Positions 1-7,601 of a DNA stretch of 14,986 nucleotides are shown here, in pieces; the stretch's first letter is position 1; the number at the start of each line of letters is the position of its first letter. The notes beneath the pieces are model-generated. The model ran no database searches and was not told where the DNA came from. It saw only the letters and a list, made by a program, of their open reading frames with translations. Made by a program: the position numbers and the translations under genes. Source of the stretch: Lachnospiraceae bacterium (GTDB lineage: Bacteria; Bacillota; Clostridia; Lachnospirales; Lachnospiraceae); the NCBI GenBank assembly GCA_900751785.1, contig CAADSM010000073.1, positions 1 through 14,986 of the forward strand, in the 5' to 3' direction.

Positions 1-2
1 AA

Positions 3-581
3 GTCGGAGGCTGTCCGGTGGGCGGCGCTCCTGTTGCGGAACAGATCGGGAAGATCATGGGCGTCGATGCGGGCGCGCAGGAGAGAAAAGTGGCGTTTGT
101 AAAATGCGGCGGCACCTGCGAGAAGGCAAAGAATGAGTATCAGTATTACGGGATCAAGGATTGTGTCATGGCAAGCCAGATGCAGGACGGCGGAGCGAAG
201 GGCTGTGCCTATGGATGTCTCGGATACGGCTCCTGTGTGAAGGCATGTCCGTTTGACGCGATACATATCGTGGACGGCATCGCAGTAGTCGATAAGGAAG
301 CGTGCAAGGCCTGCGGGAAATGTGTTGCTGCATGTCCGAAGCGCCTGATTGAGCTGATCCCCTACAAGCAGCAGACATTTGTGCAGTGTAATTCTAACGA
401 AAAGGGCAAGGCGCTCATGTCAGTGTGCGAGGTTGGATGTATCGGCTGCCGTCTCTGCGAAAAGAACTGCGAAGCAGGGGCGATCACAGTCAACAATTTC
501 CTGGCACATATAGATGCGGATAAGTGTACAAACTGCGGCGTATGCGCAGAGAAATGCCCGAGAAAGATCATCAGGATCTGA
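3..581 (+). CDS. rnfB: RnfB, ferredoxin-like subunit of the Rnf ion-translocating complex (5' end missing)
   Basis: The frame is open to the left edge, so only the C-terminal part (192 codons) is present; the GTG at 18 is internal. Rnf couples ferredoxin oxidation and NAD+ reduction to ion pumping across the membrane, and RnfB is its multi-cluster Fe-S subunit. The visible part starts at the end of the N-terminal Fe-S domain (GGCPVGGAP), then CGGTC and a further Cys. Four cysteine groups of 4Fe-4S type follow: CAYGCLGYGSCVKACP, CKACGKCVAACP, CIGCRLCEKNC and CTNCGVCAEKCP. In Clostridia rnfB is usually the last gene of rnfCDGEAB, which fits the strong terminator right after it; the rest of the operon would lie to the left. 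A generic polyferredoxin is the alternative, but the CPVGGAP segment and neighbouring apbE favour RnfB. Confidence 0.9.
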   Translation, partial: VGGCPVGGAPVAEQIGKIMGVDAGAQERKVAFVKCGGTCEKAKNEYQYYGIKDCVMASQMQDGGAKGCAYGCLGYGSCVKACPFDAIHIVDGIAVVDKEACKACGKCVAACPKRLIELIPYKQQTFVQCNSNEKGKALMSVCEVGCIGCRLCEKNCEAGAITVNNFLAHIDADKCTNCGVCAEKCPRKIIRI

Positions 582-611
582 GACCGGGCCTGTGTGTAAA
601 TGTTTGAAATG

Positions 612-676
612 AAAAGCTCCGAAACCAGCGGGACAGAATGGAAACATGGATCTGTCCTGCAGGTTTCGGAGCTTTT
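612..676. terminator. Long bidirectional terminator hairpin between convergent rnfB and apbE
   Basis: A 15 bp perfect outer stem (612-626 with 662-676, AAAAGCTCCGAAACC against its complement) is followed by an A/A mismatch. A 10 bp inner stem (628-637 with 651-660, one G-U) comes next, then a 3 bp ATG/CAT stem capped by GAAA, a GNRA-type tetraloop. The + strand runs into TTTTT at 673-677 and the complementary strand into TTTT, so it can end transcripts from both rnfB and apbE. Confidence 0.85.
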
Positions 677-730
677 TGGCTGCAGAGCCTGCCTCGGATA
701 TACGCCTCTATACCGAGAGGCAGAAGAAAA

Positions 731-1714
731 CTATTGGAGCGTCACGTCTGAAGTCTCGTGGATCTCGTAATCGCTTGTGACAAACACGGCTTCTATCCCT
801 TCCAGGCCTTCGATGAGCTCCATCCCTTTCGCGAGTCCGAGGGCGTAGCAGGTAGTGCTCAGGGCGTCGCCGTCCACGGATCTGTCGGATATGATGGTAA
901 CCTGATAAAGATCGTTCTGGATCGGATATCCTGTCCGGGGATCAAGGATATGGTGATAGAGCGTGCCGTCTTTTTCAAAATAGCGTTCGTAGCAGCCGGA
1001 TGTGACTACGGATTGGTCTGTGATCTCGATGCTGGTCATGGCGGTACCGTCGGATGCAAAGGGCTTCTGAAGACCGATGCGGAAGGGTGTTCCGTCATAT
1101 CGGTTCCCCACGGCTGCCATATTTCCGCCCAGGTTGATCAGAGCGTGCTCGACTCCTTCGCCTTCCAGGTATTCCTTCAGCCGGTCCGCGATATAACCTT
1201 TCGCGATGCCGCCGAGATCGATCCTGGCATCGGGATCGGTCAGTGTGACAGTGTTTCCATCCACCTGTATCTGTCTGTAATCGATATGGGTGACGGCCTC
1301 CTTAAGAGCGCCTGCATCGGGAAGAGTCCCGGATTCATTATCCTTAAAGTCCCAGAGAGTACTGGCAGGGGCGATGGTGATATCGAACAGGCCGCCTGAG
1401 AGTTCTCCGTACTCGATTCCAAGCTTTATCAGTTCTGCCGTCTCATCGGAGACTTCCACGGGCTGTCCGCCGGCGCGGTTGATGGCAGATATTTCGCTGT
1501 CCTCGACCGTAATGCTCAGGAGCTGTTCATAGTATTCGCACATCTCCTCGCAGTGGTCAATGATATCCTGATCTGCACCCCAGACCTCGATCTGTACGAC
1601 AGTATCAAAGTAGATCCCGGTCGTGCTCAGTGATTCCGAGCTGGGAGCAGAAGAGCATCCGGAAGATGCGAGTGCAATGGATAGTGCTGTTAAAAAGGGT
1701 ATAATACGCTTCAT
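731..1714 (-). CDS. apbE: ApbE, FAD:protein FMN transferase lipoprotein
   Basis: 327 residues. It transfers FMN from FAD to a Thr side chain on extracytoplasmic redox proteins; RnfG and RnfD are known targets of the family. The ATG at 1714 is chosen because AAGGAGGA lies just upstream and the product then begins with a lipoprotein signal: MKR, a hydrophobic stretch, and lipobox SSGC with Cys20. A longer in-frame extension up to 1777 overlaps the -10 and -35 boxes and is rejected. Family motifs are clear: GLFDITIAP (108-116), DLGGIAKGY (166-174), LINLGGN (192-198), SVVTSGCYERYF (235-246), HHILDPRTGYP (254-264) and GDALSTT (282-288), the metal-binding region. Length is normal. It converges on rnfB and diverges from an EetA-like gene, so its substrate may be Rnf subunits, an EET-type lipoprotein encoded elsewhere, or both. 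Confidence 0.95.
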   Translation of the reverse strand: MKRIIPFLTALSIALASSGCSSAPSSESLSTTGIYFDTVVQIEVWGADQDIIDHCEEMCEYYEQLLSITVEDSEISAINRAGGQPVEVSDETAELIKLGIEYGELSGGLFDITIAPASTLWDFKDNESGTLPDAGALKEAVTHIDYRQIQVDGNTVTLTDPDARIDLGGIAKGYIADRLKEYLEGEGVEHALINLGGNMAAVGNRYDGTPFRIGLQKPFASDGTAMTSIEITDQSVVTSGCYERYFEKDGTLYHHILDPRTGYPIQNDLYQVTIISDRSVDGDALSTTCYALGLAKGMELIEGLEGIEAVFVTSDYEIHETSDVTLQ

Positions 1715-1748
1715 TACTTCCTCCTTGTGATCATGCGCTGCTTCCGTT

Positions 1749-1777
1749 ATTATATCGGTTTTCCGCAAAATGTACAA
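1749..1777 (-). promoter_or_regulatory. Sigma-A-like promoter of apbE
   Basis: On the minus strand TTGTAC (1772-1777) is followed by a 17 bp spacer and a perfect TATAAT (1749-1754). The predicted start is about 30 bases upstream of the apbE ATG, leaving room for the AAGGAGGA ribosome binding site. Confidence 0.8.
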
Positions 1778-1843
1778 TGGGGAGCTGCTGTCCGCAGAGC
1801 AGTTTCAGTATGCAGCACATCAGAGAGACACTCGAACATGTGG

Positions 1844-1872
1844 TTGCATAATAAATCGGGCTGTGCTATGAT
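1844..1872 (+). promoter_or_regulatory. Promoter of the eetA-eetB-like genes (extended -10)
   Basis: TTGCAT (1844-1849), a 17 bp spacer and TATGAT (1867-1872), the latter preceded by TGC, which gives an extended -10. A start near 1879 would leave a short leader of about 16 bases with AGAGGT (1883-1888) before the ATG at 1895. It lies back to back with the apbE promoter; the 66 bases between the two show nothing I can name. Confidence 0.75.
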
Positions 1873-1894
1873 ATTGGACGAAAGAGGTAAAGAA

Positions 1895-2251
1895 ATGAAG
1901 AAAAACGACTGGATCCTTGCGGCGGGGATCATACTGGCCGCTGCGCTGATCCTTGTATTTCAGCTCGTGCGAGATGACGGCGGGCAGAATGAGGTGGCTG
2001 TCACAGTGGACGGAGAAGAGTTCGGAAGCTACAGCCTGGCAGAGGATCAGACGATAGATATCGACGGGACCAACCGTCTGGTCATAGAAGACGGGACGGC
2101 AAGGATGGAGTGGGCTGACTGCCCGGATCAGGTCTGTGTGAACCATCGCGCAGTCTCCCGCAATGGAGAGAGCATCATCTGCCTGCCGAACGAGGTTGTA
2201 GTCTCAGTCCGCGGCGGCGAAGAGGCGGAGCTGGATGGAGTGGTCCAGTAG
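1895..2251 (+). CDS. NusG domain II (DUF1312) protein, EetA-like
   Basis: 118 residues. One N-terminal membrane anchor (about 6-25) and an extracytoplasmic domain of the NusG_II type. The core shows ADCPDQVCV (74-82), then GESIICLPNEVVV (91-103), with Cys76, Cys81 and Cys96; this Cys pattern and the ICLPN strand are the family signature. The ATG at 1895 is preferred over in-frame starts back to 1727 because it has AGAGGT at a good distance, follows the predicted promoter and gives a membrane anchor at residue 1. The family is known as EetA in the Listeria extracellular electron transfer locus, where its biochemical role is undefined. Despite the domain name it is not a transcription factor. 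The downstream EetB-like gene supports the reading as an eetAB pair. Confidence 0.85.
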   Translation: MKKNDWILAAGIILAAALILVFQLVRDDGGQNEVAVTVDGEEFGSYSLAEDQTIDIDGTNRLVIEDGTARMEWADCPDQVCVNHRAVSRNGESIICLPNEVVVSVRGGEEAELDGVVQ

Positions 2252-2287
2252 GCTGGACATTTAACGGAAAAGAGGACATCGGATAAA

Positions 2288-2782
2288 TTGAGAAACAGAG
2301 CAGCATATTTTGGAGTATTTACCGCGCTGGCCCTGATCCTGAGCTATGTGGAGATGCTGATCCCGATAAATTTCGGGATACCGGGAGCAAAGCTGGGTCT
2401 GGCCAATCTTGTGATCGTCATAGTCCTGTATAAGACGGACTGGAAGGAGGCGCTCCTCCTGACCGTGGTGAGGATCGTTCTGTCCGGTTTTATTTTCGGC
2501 AATCTCTTCAGCATCCTGTACAGCCTTGCAGGCGGCATCCTGAGTCTTGCGGTGATGGCGCTGTTGAAGAAAAGAAATGTATTCAGCACAGCCGGGGTCA
2601 GCATAGCAGGAGGAGTGAGCCATAATATAGGCCAGCTTATCGTCGCAATGCTTGTCGTCGAGACGTACCAGGTGGGATATTACCTGCCGGTGCTCCTGGC
2701 TGCAGGCGTGGCGACAGGCCTTTTGATCGGGATCGTATCACAGGGGGTCCTGAAAAGGATCCGCGGATTCAGTTTTGTCTGA
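2288..2782 (+). CDS. Gx transporter / Hpre_diP_synt_I family membrane protein, EetB-like
   Basis: 164 residues, strongly hydrophobic with five or six membrane segments. Its build resembles the S components of ECF vitamin transporters. Conserved stretches are PGAKLGLANLV (32-42), GNLFSILYSLAGG (71-83) and GGVSHNIGQL (108-117). The start is TTG at 2288: it is the only initiation codon between the preceding stop (2249-2251) and the first Met inside helix one, and AGAGGA lies at 2271-2276. Databases often call the family 'heptaprenyl diphosphate synthase component I', which fits a membrane protein poorly. Its known companion is the NusG_II protein, as here; EetB is the Listeria member. The substrate is unknown; a quinone- or flavin-related role is inference from context. 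The stop overlaps an ATG (TGATG) that is in frame with ruvA. Confidence 0.85.
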   Translation: MRNRAAYFGVFTALALILSYVEMLIPINFGIPGAKLGLANLVIVIVLYKTDWKEALLLTVVRIVLSGFIFGNLFSILYSLAGGILSLAVMALLKKRNVFSTAGVSIAGGVSHNIGQLIVAMLVVETYQVGYYLPVLLAAGVATGLLIGIVSQGVLKRIRGFSFV

Positions 2783-2856
2783 TGGAAAGCGGCCGCCGGA
2801 AATGTCCTTGGTGGAAGGAATCAGAAAGACAGAAGGAAAGCAGAAAGAGGAAGAAC

Positions 2857-3471
2857 ATGATATCATATGTACGGGGAGAACTTGCGGCAGTCGAGGCAGA
2901 TAAGGCGGTCGTAGATGTAGGAGGAATCGGATACGGTGTTTTTATGTCCCAGCAGTCGCTGGGACTTCTGCCGCCGGTCGGCAGCGAAGTGAAGATCTAT
3001 ACCTATCTCAATGTCAGGGAGGATGTGATGCAGCTGTTTGGTTTCCTGACCAGGGAGGATCTGGAGATTTTCCGGCTTGTGATCGGTGTCAGCGGGATCG
3101 GGCCGAAGGGCGGGCTGAACATCCTTTCGTGCCTTTCTCCCGATGAACTCCGTTTCGCTGTCATGGCAGGGGACGCCAAGTCGATCTCGGCGGCGCCGGG
3201 GATCGGGAAAAAGACGGCAGAGAAGCTGATCCTGGAGCTGAAGGATAAGCTGAGGATAGAAGATGTGCTGGAGCATGCTGCGCATGGCGGCAGCGCGGAA
3301 GGAGAAGTGCCGGATGCGTCCTCAGACAGCAGCATGCAGGCGGAGGCAGTGCAGGCGCTGGTGGCTCTCGGGTATGGAAGCGCCGAGAGCATGAGGGCGG
3401 TGAAGAAGACTGCGGCAGAATGCGCGACTGTGGAAGATATATTAAAAGAAGCTTTGAAGTATCTGTTTTGA
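2857..3471 (+). CDS. ruvA: RuvA, Holliday junction DNA-binding subunit
   Basis: 204 residues, normal for RuvA. The tetramer binds four-way junctions and loads the RuvB motors. An N-terminal OB fold begins MISYVRGEL. Two helix-hairpin-helix motifs follow, VSGIGPKGGL (78-87) and APGIGKKTAEKL (113-124). A flexible acidic linker (about 143-160) leads to the C-terminal RuvB-binding domain ending EALKYLF. The ATG at 2857 is chosen because it gives the canonical MISYVRG start with AGAGGA just upstream. An in-frame ATG at 2782 would add 25 charged residues atypical of the family. ruvC is not adjacent, as is common in Firmicutes. No terminator separates it from the EetB-like gene, so the eetAB promoter may read into ruvAB. 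Confidence 0.97.
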   Translation: MISYVRGELAAVEADKAVVDVGGIGYGVFMSQQSLGLLPPVGSEVKIYTYLNVREDVMQLFGFLTREDLEIFRLVIGVSGIGPKGGLNILSCLSPDELRFAVMAGDAKSISAAPGIGKKTAEKLILELKDKLRIEDVLEHAAHGGSAEGEVPDASSDSSMQAEAVQALVALGYGSAESMRAVKKTAAECATVEDILKEALKYLF

Positions 3472-3504
3472 CCTTGCAGGCGGTAAACGGAACAGAGGGA
3501 GAAC

Positions 3505-4512
3505 ATGGGAAAACGAATCATAACAACAGAAAATCTGGAAGAGGATATTAAGATAGAAGGCCAGCTCCGTCCCCAGTATCTTGAAGATTATATCGGACAG
3601 GAGAAGGCCAAGGAGACGCTGAAGATCTATATTGAGGCGGCGAAGGCCCGCGGGGAGGCTCTGGATCATGTCCTTTTCTACGGACCTCCCGGACTTGGAA
3701 AGACAACCTTGGCAGGGATCATCGCAAATGAGATGGGAGTCAATCTGAAAGTGACCTCCGGGCCGGCGATCGAAAAGCCAGGTGAGATCGCAGCCATACT
3801 GAACAGCCTTCAGGAGAACGACGTCCTGTTTGTGGATGAGATCCACAGGCTGAACCGGCAGGTGGAAGAGGTGCTGTATCCGGCGATGGAGGATTATGCC
3901 ATTGACATCATGATCGGGAAAGGCGCCAGCGCCAGATCGATCCGCCTGAATCTCCCGAAGTTCACTCTTGTGGGCGCTACGACGAGGGCGGGAATGCTGA
4001 CGGCGCCGCTGAGGGACAGGTTCGGCGTGGTAAACCGGCTGGAGTTTTATACAGATGAGGAACTTATGACGATCATCCTGCGCTCGGCAAATGTCCTTGG
4101 CGTGGAGATCGAGGAAGAGGGGGCGCTGGAGCTGGCAAGACGTTCCAGAGGCACCCCGCGTCTGGCAAACAGGCTGCTGAAGCGGGTCAGAGATTTCGCA
4201 CAGGTGAAGTATGACGGCAGGATCACGAAGAAGGTGGCCAATTATGCGCTCGACCTTCTCGATGTAGACAAGTATGGCCTGGATCATATTGACAGGAGCA
4301 TACTCCTGACTATGATCGAGAAGTTCCAAGGAGGCCCGGTGGGGCTTGACACACTTGCGGCGGCGATCTCTGAGGATGCGGGAACCCTGGAGGATGTATA
4401 TGAGCCCTATCTGCTGAAGAATGGGTTTATCCATCGCACGCCCCGCGGCAGGGTCGTGACAGAACTGGCATATACGCATCTCGGCATTCCGTCTCCGATC
4501 AGGGAGGACTGA
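3505..4512 (+). CDS. ruvB: RuvB, Holliday junction branch migration ATPase
   Basis: 335 residues, full length. This AAA+ hexamer drives branch migration of junctions held by RuvA. Visible motifs are Walker [10 protein letters not shown] (60-68), Walker [10 protein letters not shown] (107-115), sensor 1 GATTR (157-161), the arginine finger in PLRDRFG (Arg170), and the sensor 2 region [15 protein letters not shown]-terminal winged helix ends with [16 protein letters not shown]. The start has AGAGGGAG upstream. It lies 33 bases downstream of ruvA, in the normal ruvA-ruvB order. It probably ends at a weak hairpin that overlaps the zapA promoter. Confidence 0.98.
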   Translation: MGKRIITTENLEEDIKIEGQLRPQYLEDYIGQEKAKETLKIYIEAAKARGEALDHVLFYGPPGLGKTTLAGIIANEMGVNLKVTSGPAIEKPGEIAAILNSLQENDVLFVDEIHRLNRQVEEVLYPAMEDYAIDIMIGKGASARSIRLNLPKFTLVGATTRAGMLTAPLRDRFGVVNRLEFYTDEELMTIILRSANVLGVEIEEEGALELARRSRGTPRLANRLLKRVRDFAQVKYDGRITKKVANYALDLLDVDKYGLDHIDRSILLTMIEKFQGGPVGLDTLAAAISEDAGTLEDVYEPYLLKNGFIHRTPRGRVVTELAYTHLGIPSPIRED

Positions 4513-4543
4513 CCGACAATTATTGAAAAAATAGTTGGTTTTT
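4512..4543 (+). terminator. Weak terminator after ruvB
   Basis: ACCGAC (4512-4517) pairs with GTTGGT (4534-4539), including one G-U. After a 3-base bulge, TATT pairs with AATA around a GAAAA loop, and the descending arm runs into TTTTT (4539-4543). The stem is short and AT-rich, so termination is likely partial. The descending arm contains the -35 box of the zapA promoter. Confidence 0.4.
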
Positions 4544-4563
4544 GCTGGTAAATAGTTTATAAT
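4535..4563 (+). promoter_or_regulatory. Promoter of zapA
   Basis: TTGGTT (4535-4540), a 17 bp spacer and a perfect TATAAT (4558-4563). The zapA ATG is 28 bases further on, with AGGAGG at 4581-4586. Confidence 0.75.
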
Positions 4564-4591
4564 AGCTTTTAAGAAATGCGAGGAGGATGCT

Positions 4592-5002
4592 ATGAGTTCA
4601 GCAAAACATTTTACGGAAGTATTAATCGGGGGGAAGGTATATACCCTCAGTGGATTTGAAGGCGAAGAGTATCTTCAGAAAGTATCTTCCTATCTGAACC
4701 ATAAGATAACAGAGTGTGCGAACAGCGAGGGGTACAGAAAGCAGAGTGCGGATACGAGGAATGTACTTCTTGCGCTGAATATCGCAGATGACTATTTTAA
4801 GGCGAAGAAGCAGGGAGATTCCCTTGAGAATGATATTGAGCTGAAGGACAAAGAGATGTATGATCTGAAGCATGAACTGATCTCGGCCCAGATTAAGCTG
4901 GAGAATGCCGAGAAAGAACTTGCGAAGATGAAGGAAGAGAATAACGATCTGCAGATGCAGATCGTGAAACTGGAAACGGAAATGAAAAACCGGAGAAGGT
5001 AG
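4592..5002 (+). CDS. zapA: ZapA-family cell division protein
   Basis: 136 residues. ZapA binds FtsZ and bundles protofilaments at the division ring. The N-terminal globular head carries the family pattern TEVLIGGKVYTLSGFEGEEY (8-27) and a Tyr-Leu-Asn helix. RNVLLALNIADDYFKAK (56-72) follows, then a long charged coiled coil to the end, rich in Glu and Lys. The protein is longer than the roughly 85-residue Bacillus form because of the extended coil; clostridial forms are often this long. A strong AGGAGG lies 5 bases upstream of the ATG. It has its own promoter and is followed by a hairpin, so it may be monocistronic. Confidence 0.88.
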   Translation: MSSAKHFTEVLIGGKVYTLSGFEGEEYLQKVSSYLNHKITECANSEGYRKQSADTRNVLLALNIADDYFKAKKQGDSLENDIELKDKEMYDLKHELISAQIKLENAEKELAKMKEENNDLQMQIVKLETEMKNRRR

Positions 5003-5008
5003 TGATGG

Positions 5009-5034
5009 ATAGGCTGTCAGAAACGACAGCCTAT
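5009..5034 (+). terminator. Hairpin terminator after zapA
   Basis: A perfect 10 bp stem (5009-5018 with 5025-5034, ATAGGCTGTC and complement) with the 6-base loop AGAAAC. The following bases are TTCATT, a poor T tract, so read-through into the U32 gene is plausible. No clear promoter is visible between 5035 and 5086. Confidence 0.6.
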
Positions 5035-5086
5035 TTCATTAACAGAGTATTTCTGAAAAAAACAAGCAGTGAGTGAAGGACGAAAA

Positions 5087-7588
5087 ATGACAGGTGATAT
5101 TGGCAACAGAAAAATAAGCAGAGAGATTGAAATACTTGCGCCGGCAGGCTCCTATGACTGCTTCCGGGCGGCAGTGTGCGCGGGAGCGGACGCTGTGTAT
5201 GCGGGAGGCCCCAGATTCGGCGCCCGCGCCTATGCGGATAATTTTTCGGAGGAGGAGCTGCGGCAGGCAGTCAGGGAAGCGCATCTTCACGGGTGCAGGT
5301 TTTATCTCACTGTGAATACGCTTTTGAAGGATGAAGAGATGGACGGTCTGTATGAGTATCTGGCGCCGCTCTATGAGGAAGGCCTGGATGCTGTCATTGT
5401 CCAGGATATCGGTGTGTTTGACGCTGTCAGGACATGGTTCCCTGAGATGGATCTCCACGCGAGCACCCAGATGACGGTCACAAATATGGAAGGAGCCCGT
5501 TTCCTTGAGAAGAGAGGCGCGAGGCGCGTGGTGCCTGCAAGGGAGCTCTCTCTGGAGGAGGTAAGGCGGATCCATTACGGAACAAACCTTGAGGTGGAGT
5601 GTTTTGTCCACGGGGCTCTGTGCTACTGCTACTCGGGACAATGTCTTCTGAGCAGTATCCTGGGCGGACGGAGCGGCAACAGGGGGCAGTGTGCCCAGCC
5701 CTGCAGGCTGCCATATACGACTGACGGAAAGAAAAGGCATTACCTGAGCCTGAAGGATATCTGTACGCTGGAGCTGATCCCTGAGCTTGTGGAGGCCGGG
5801 ATCGATTCCTTCAAGATCGAAGGACGTATGAAAGGACCGGAATATGTGGCGGCTGTCACGGCAATGTACAGGAAATATACAGATCTCTATCTGTCTTCAG
5901 GAAGGGATAATTTTTCCGTCCGCGCAGAGGACAGGGAAATGCTCATGGACCTGTACAACAGGGGAGGCTCTCACACAGGCTATTATCAGAGGCACAATGG
6001 GAGAGACATGCTGGCGCTTGACCGGCCGAACCATGAGGGCGTTGACGCCGTAAGGATGACGGAGCAGAGAGGCCGGGAGGTCAGAGGGACGGCGCTGACG
6101 GAACTTCATAAGGGAGATGTTATCCGGACCGGCGGCGGGAAAGAGAATTACACGCTTGGAAGCCCTGTGAAGAAGGGCGGAAGCGTGAGCTTTCTGGCAC
6201 CGAAAGGAGTACGGTTCGGAAGCGGCACTGTTTTCCGGAGGATACGGAACGAGCAGCTCCTGAAGGCATTGGATGAACGGTATGTTTTTGCGAAGAAGCA
6301 GGAGAAGATCCACGGTTTTCTCTCCCTGTATCCCTCCTGTCCGGCTGTACTTACTGTGGTCTACGGGGATGTGTCGTTTACCGCTGAGTCGGAGGAATGT
6401 GTGTCAGAGGCGCAGAAGCGTCCTCTGGAGGAGGAAGACGTGCGGAGCCGTATCATGAAGACTGGAAATTCGCCGTTCTGCTTCGAGACGCTGGAGATCT
6501 CGATGGATGAAGCGGTATTCCTTCCGCTCCAGCAGCTCAACAGCCTGAGAAGAACGGCGCTTGAGGGACTGGAGGAGGCTCTGGCTGACGTCCATAGAAG
6601 AAGCCTTAGAGAGAAGACGGAGCTTCCGGCAGATCCGCAGCCAGGATCAGGGACAGCGGATGAAGAGGGAGATGCGGCGGCAGGGCATTCGGCAGGAGCA
6701 CAGGCTGCCGCAGAGGCAGACGTCAGAAAAAACGCAGGAAAACAGAAGGGATCTGTCCTTTTTTCCGTGCTGACGGAGAAGGAAGAGCAGCTTGAGGCGC
6801 TGGCGGACTGGATGCAGAGAAAGAGCGGCATTGTGCAGCGGATCTATCCGGAATGCTGCATGACGAAGGATTTCTTCCGGAACGGACGCCTGAAGAAAAT
6901 TTTTCAAAAGCTGAGAGAAGACGGGATCGAGGTTTTTCCGGCGATGCCGCACATATTCCGGCAGAAGGCGGCAGACTGGGCGGAGAGGGAATATGACGCC
7001 CTGTGCAGCTTCCCGATGGACGGACTTCTGATCAGAAATTATGATACATTTCAGTTCCTGAGAGAACATGGATTTGACAAACCGGTGATCTTGGACCATA
7101 ATCTATATGTGTTTAACCGGCACGGAAAAGGATTCTGGAAGAACGAGGGCGTGCCGGAATTTACAGCGCCGCTGGAACTCAATGCGGGAGAACTGGACAG
7201 GCTTGGGATCGGGGATGTAGAGATGATCGTATACGGGCGCATCCCGGTCATGATATCGGCGCAGTGTATTGTCAATACGGTTTCCGGCTGTGCGGGGAAA
7301 TCATGCACCACAGTACTGACAGACCGGTACCGGAAGCAGTTTCCGGTAAGAAACTGCTGTGAATTTTGTTATAATGTCATCTATAATTCGGCTCCGATGT
7401 ATCTCGGTACTCAGACAGAGAGAGTCAGGGCGCTCGGTCCGAAGCGGCTGCGTCTGCAGTTTTCGGCGGAGAGCGGGGAAGAAGTGAAGGAAATGCTGGA
7501 GCTGACGGAGCAGGCGTTTATGTCGGAGCGGGGGATTGTTCCGGAGTTCGCCTACACGCAGGGGCATTTTAAAAGAGGAATAATATAA
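5087..7588 (+). CDS. Large U32-family protein with DUF3656 domain, probably an RNA-modifying Fe-S enzyme
   Basis: 833 residues from the ATG at 5087, chosen because GAAGGA sits 6 bases upstream; an in-frame GTG at 5069 would add six residues. The N-terminal TIM-barrel-like U32 domain starts EILAPAG (15-21). It carries the U32 signature ECFVHGALCYCYSGQCLLS (171-189) and later Cys202 and Cys206, all candidate Fe-S ligands. DSFKIEGRMK (240-249) is also typical. A DUF3656 'collagenase' domain spans about 370-495. An Ala/Gly/Glu-rich linker (about 505-555) leads to a second barrel-like half with Cys-rich CIVNTVSGCAGKSC and CCEFC (727-761). The family was named peptidase, but better-studied members (RlhA, TrhP, UbiU/V) are prephenate- or O2-dependent RNA or quinone hydroxylation factors. 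RlhA-like 23S rRNA hydroxylation is the closest match in architecture; protease activity is doubtful. It starts the cell-wall cluster, 13 bases before the SEDS gene. Confidence 0.85.
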   Translation: MTGDIGNRKISREIEILAPAGSYDCFRAAVCAGADAVYAGGPRFGARAYADNFSEEELRQAVREAHLHGCRFYLTVNTLLKDEEMDGLYEYLAPLYEEGLDAVIVQDIGVFDAVRTWFPEMDLHASTQMTVTNMEGARFLEKRGARRVVPARELSLEEVRRIHYGTNLEVECFVHGALCYCYSGQCLLSSILGGRSGNRGQCAQPCRLPYTTDGKKRHYLSLKDICTLELIPELVEAGIDSFKIEGRMKGPEYVAAVTAMYRKYTDLYLSSGRDNFSVRAEDREMLMDLYNRGGSHTGYYQRHNGRDMLALDRPNHEGVDAVRMTEQRGREVRGTALTELHKGDVIRTGGGKENYTLGSPVKKGGSVSFLAPKGVRFGSGTVFRRIRNEQLLKALDERYVFAKKQEKIHGFLSLYPSCPAVLTVVYGDVSFTAESEECVSEAQKRPLEEEDVRSRIMKTGNSPFCFETLEISMDEAVFLPLQQLNSLRRTALEGLEEALADVHRRSLREKTELPADPQPGSGTADEEGDAAAGHSAGAQAAAEADVRKNAGKQKGSVLFSVLTEKEEQLEALADWMQRKSGIVQRIYPECCMTKDFFRNGRLKKIFQKLREDGIEVFPAMPHIFRQKAADWAEREYDALCSFPMDGLLIRNYDTFQFLREHGFDKPVILDHNLYVFNRHGKGFWKNEGVPEFTAPLELNAGELDRLGIGDVEMIVYGRIPVMISAQCIVNTVSGCAGKSCTTVLTDRYRKQFPVRNCCEFCYNVIYNSAPMYLGTQTERVRALGPKRLRLQFSAESGEEVKEMLELTEQAFMSERGIVPEFAYTQGHFKRGII

Positions 7589-7601
7589 AGCAGGTGAAAA
7601 A

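Noticed and set aside
2782..2856. In-frame 25-residue extension of RuvA from the ATG at 2782
   Set aside because: Charged sequence absent from the RuvA family; the internal ATG at 2857 has AGAGGA and gives the canonical MISYVRG.
3442..4479. 345-codon open frame on the minus strand opposite ruvB
   Set aside because: It mirrors a highly conserved ruvB, has no recognisable domain and is rich in His/Arg/Gln as expected from a shadow frame.
7347..7375. TATAAT at 7370 as a promoter for the SEDS gene
   Set aside because: No -35-like hexamer at 16-18 bp spacing (TAAGAA at the expected place), and it lies within the U32 coding region.
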